NCBI GenBank assembly: GCA_002497075.1
Contig: DAML01000008.1
Coordinates: 3,605-67,604 of the forward strand
Length of the DNA: 64,000 bases
Reading direction: 5' to 3'
Source of the DNA: Methanomassiliicoccaceae archaeon UBA472
GTDB lineage: Archaea; Thermoplasmatota; Thermoplasmata; Methanomassiliicoccales; UBA472
This document shows, piece after piece, positions 62,048 to 64,000 of this stretch (within the stretch, counting starts at the first letter, position 1; each line of letters starts with the position of its first letter). Below the pieces are notes generated by a model. That model ran no database searches. It was not told where the DNA came from and saw only the letters and a program-made list of their open reading frames with translations. The position numbers were made by a program, and so were the translations under genes.

Positions 62048-62557
62048 TCAACCTTCTAATATTGGGGAGTATCCGTACCAAGCGCCCTTGTCGCGTAGCA
62101 ATTGCATGCTCTCTTCCAGCAACTTGCGGTGGCCGTCCTCCATCTCCGTCAACTTCTGCAGAAGCCGCTTCACCCCCGGCTCCTCGACCATCATTGCGGC
62201 GCCCCGGTACATCTTGACCGACGATATCTCGACCTGGATGCCGACCTCCAGGGCCTTGATCTCATCCTCCAACGTCATGCAGCGGTCCGGTGGGAAGGGG
62301 AACGCCTTCTCCGGCAATATGCCGAGCAGTGACCGGCCCGGGCTCGCATCCTTCGGGTCCTTGTCCGGAGCGACACGGCGCATTTCCTTTTCCAAGTGCT
62401 CCTTGTGCTGCTCCTCGTCCCTTCCCAATCCCCTGAGCAGGGCAGCCCCGTTCTCCTCGCTGACGCACTCGCTGAACCGGCGATAGAACTCTATTCCGAA
62501 CAGCTCTATCTGCCGCGCCGCCGCCAAAATGCCCAGGACGTCCACGCTTTCCGTCAT
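62048..62557 (-). CDS. Ferritin-like / rubrerythrin-related protein
   Basis: 169 residues. Two pairs of helices carry the diiron motif: GIEFYRRFSE and DEEQHKEHLEKE (E...EExxH) in the first half, EVGIQVEISSVKMYRGAA and EMEDGHRKLLEES (E...ExxxH) in the second. Linked by a Pro-rich loop (KAFPFPPDRC). No rubredoxin domain. Such proteins reduce peroxide or store iron, common in anaerobes. The HdrD-like gene is 180 nt downstream on the same strand but separated by a terminator. TATA-like AAAGTTTTTTTGG lies upstream on the other strand. Confidence 0.8.
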   Translation of the reverse strand: MTESVDVLGILAAARQIELFGIEFYRRFSECVSEENGAALLRGLGRDEEQHKEHLEKEMRRVAPDKDPKDASPGRSLLGILPEKAFPFPPDRCMTLEDEIKALEVGIQVEISSVKMYRGAAMMVEEPGVKRLLQKLTEMEDGHRKLLEESMQLLRDKGAWYGYSPILEG

Positions 62558-62747
62558 CTTGCTCCCGGTCAGAAAATGGCGGACAGGTCTGATAATGCTT
62601 TTGCCAGCTCCTTCGCGCGGACCGTTAAAGTTTTTTTGGTCAAATAGAAATATTTAAGATACATCCTAGAGTGCGCCGCCCATCGAGCACCTTAAGAGGC
62701 GATGATGTCCATTTCCTTCTCGTCCTTAGCTCATTGAGGCCTTGCCA
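62558..62747. promoter_or_regulatory. Intergenic region before the HyfB-like gene
   Basis: 190 nt. AAATATTTAAGATA (62647-62660) is a good plus-strand TATA box, giving a leader of ~65 nt before the ATG at 62748. GATGATG and TTGAGG in the leader resemble C and D boxes of guide RNAs but do not match the consensus. Confidence 0.45.
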
Positions 62748-64000
62748 ATGTTATCAGCCGTATTGCCCGCCCTGATGCTGTTCCTGCCATTACTTGGCGC
62801 AGCTCTGGCGCTCCTGTTGGGGAGCGAAAAGTACCGGGTGTACAGCTACCTGTGCTCGGCGGGCTCGGCGGTAAGCGCCGCCTTCTGGTCAGTGCTGGTG
62901 CTCGTTAACGGAACGTCCACGCTCGTTCTCGACGTCCCGTCGGCCATGGGCGATTACGCCATCCGCCTCGACGCACTGGGCGCGTTGGTGCTTCTCATAA
63001 CCTCGCTCACCTTCGCCTGCGTGGCCATGTACTCGCTCTTCTCCAGGGAAGGGATAACCTCCCGAGGGGCTTCGCTGTTCAACCTCTTCATGCTGTCGGT
63101 CCTGCTGGCCATGGTGGCCGACCACATGCTCTTGCTGCTGGTGGCCTGGGAGGCCATGTCCTTGACCTCCTTCCTGGGTGCCTGGGGCACCCGCGAGGAC
63201 CAGGACACCGCCGCCGGCTGGAAGTATCTAGCGATAACCCACTTCGGGGCGGCCCTGATCATAGCCGCTCTCGCTTTCCTCTCCGTATCCTCCGGCGAGG
63301 TCCGTCTGAGCGAGATGCACGGGCTGTCGGCATCGCTTGGCACCGTCTCGTCCGCTGTCGTCATCACCATGGTGTTCCTGGGGTTCGGGAGCAAGCTTGG
63401 GCTGCTGCCGTTCCACATCTGGATGCCTGACCTGTACAGCCGTTCCCCTTCCACCGTCACCGCCCTGCTCTCCACGGCCGCCTCCAACGTGGCCGTGCTC
63501 GTGCTGGTCCGCATCATCTTCGACATGGTGGGGGTGGGGGAGCAGCACCTCCTCTCGCTGCTGGTGATGGGACTGGCGGCCATGACCGCCCTCTGGGCCG
63601 CCTGGCAGGCCCTGGTGCAAAGGGACGGCTCGCGCGTTCTGGCGTTCTCCAGCATGGAGAACATGGGCCTTGTCCTGCTCACCGTCGGAGCGGCCATGCT
63701 CTTCCAGTCCTACGGGGCGGCGGAGCCGGCGGCGTTCGCCATAATGGCCGCCATGTTCCATCTTATCAACCACACCGTGTTCAAGGCGCTGCTGCTGATG
63801 GGCGTTGGAACGGTACGCCGGGCCGCCGGTGAATGGGACCTGGAAAAGCTCGGCGGTCTAGCGAGGACGATGCCCGGCCTCTCCGCCGCCTTCCTGTTCG
63901 GAACGCTCTCGGTGGCCGCCCTCCCGCCGTTCTCCGGCTTCGTCTCGGAATGGGCGATGTTCAAGTCCCTGATGCACGCCGAGCCGATAACCGATCCGTT
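62748..64000 (+). CDS. HyfB/NuoL-like proton-conducting antiporter subunit (partial, 3' end outside window)
   Basis: At least 417 residues, still open at the window edge. Hydrophobic throughout: LPALMLFLPLLGAALALLLG, LLITSLTFACVAMYSLF. Antiporter motifs: DHMLLLLVAWEAMSLTSFLG with the conserved membrane Glu (about residue 130), KLGLLPFHIWMPDLYSRSPSTVTALLS with the Lys and Pro-His loop, MENMGLVLLTVGAAML, MAAMFHLINHTVFKALLLMG and a GLART...LPPFSGFVSEWAMFKSL ending. This is the NuoL/M/N-MrpA/HyfB family, nearest in feel to hydrogenase-4 HyfB or Ech/Eha-type. It would move H+ or Na+ in a membrane hydrogenase or Fpo-like complex. No soluble hydrogenase or Fpo subunit is inside the window, so the complex remains unidentified. 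Confidence 0.85.
   Translation, partial: MLSAVLPALMLFLPLLGAALALLLGSEKYRVYSYLCSAGSAVSAAFWSVLVLVNGTSTLVLDVPSAMGDYAIRLDALGALVLLITSLTFACVAMYSLFSREGITSRGASLFNLFMLSVLLAMVADHMLLLLVAWEAMSLTSFLGAWGTREDQDTAAGWKYLAITHFGAALIIAALAFLSVSSGEVRLSEMHGLSASLGTVSSAVVITMVFLGFGSKLGLLPFHIWMPDLYSRSPSTVTALLSTAASNVAVLVLVRIIFDMVGVGEQHLLSLLVMGLAAMTALWAAWQALVQRDGSRVLAFSSMENMGLVLLTVGAAMLFQSYGAAEPAAFAIMAAMFHLINHTVFKALLLMGVGTVRRAAGEWDLEKLGGLARTMPGLSAAFLFGTLSVAALPPFSGFVSEWAMFKSLMHAEPITDP

Noticed and set aside
62698..62740. C/D-box guide RNA before the HyfB-like gene
   Set aside because: GATGATG and TTGAGG only partly resemble RUGAUGA and CUGA, and no C'/D' boxes are visible.

Overview
The window is about 64 kb of a high-GC archaeal chromosome. 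Archaeal markers include MCM, NMD3, Tsr3, Lhr helicases, a deoxyhypusine-synthase-like protein, Pilin_N-type prepilins, TATA-box promoters and tRNAs with bulge-helix-bulge introns. DNA gyrase, an HdrD-like iron-sulfur protein, DUF835 and KaiC-like ATPases, and zinc-ribbon/coiled-coil proteins point to Thermoplasmata in the broad sense, most likely near the Methanomassiliicoccales. That placement is inference; no methanogenesis marker other than the HdrD-like gene is present.

Layout. 1-2.9 kb: tail of a RecA-like protein, a type IV pilin with a structured leader, an RDD membrane protein, a small zinc-ribbon membrane protein, an LMW-phosphatase/ArsC-like gene and tsr3. 3-7.5 kb: MCM helicase interrupted by two mini-inteins, then DUF424 and NMD3. 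7.5-12.7 kb: an ABC-2 exporter, two-subunit class I fumarase, a secreted anchored protein and an unknown gene. 12.9-26.6 kb: a 1,785-residue Lhr-type helicase, thi4 with a divergent HTH regulator, an OGG-type glycosylase operon, a TIM-barrel protein, zinc-ribbon and DUF835 proteins, an AT-rich orphan, a tRNA-Thr(CGT) with a D-loop intron, and thiC. 26.9-33.3 kb: gyrB and gyrA, each with an intein. 33.4-50.6 kb: a KaiC-like ATPase, a coiled-coil zinc-ribbon protein, a 2,038-residue surface protein with cytoplasmic zinc ribbons, a convergent five-gene type IV filament operon (pilin-like protein, two ATPases, two platform proteins), tRNA-Phe with an intron, and a coiled-coil KaiC-like protein. 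51-61 kb: housekeeping genes (DHS-like, DUF531, purM, rlmE, FAH-family, archaeal Lhr, ClC channel). 60.7-64 kb: HdrD-like protein, ferritin-like protein and the start of a HyfB/NuoL-like antiporter subunit.

How it fits together. The information-processing genes (MCM, gyrase, Lhr, NMD3, Tsr3, RlmE) form a conserved background in which three replication/topology proteins carry four inteins. The accessory interest lies in the filament operon. Its two ATPases and two platform proteins are flanked by KaiC-like (ArlH-like) ATPases and by proteins with zinc ribbons and coiled coils, so it may be an archaellum/Tad-related machine with dedicated cytosolic partners. The other notable element is the tRNA-Thr intron, which forms a complete bulge-helix-bulge in the D-arm, an unusual position for a euryarchaeon. 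Genes are tightly packed, and four convergent pairs share 4 nt across their stop codons.
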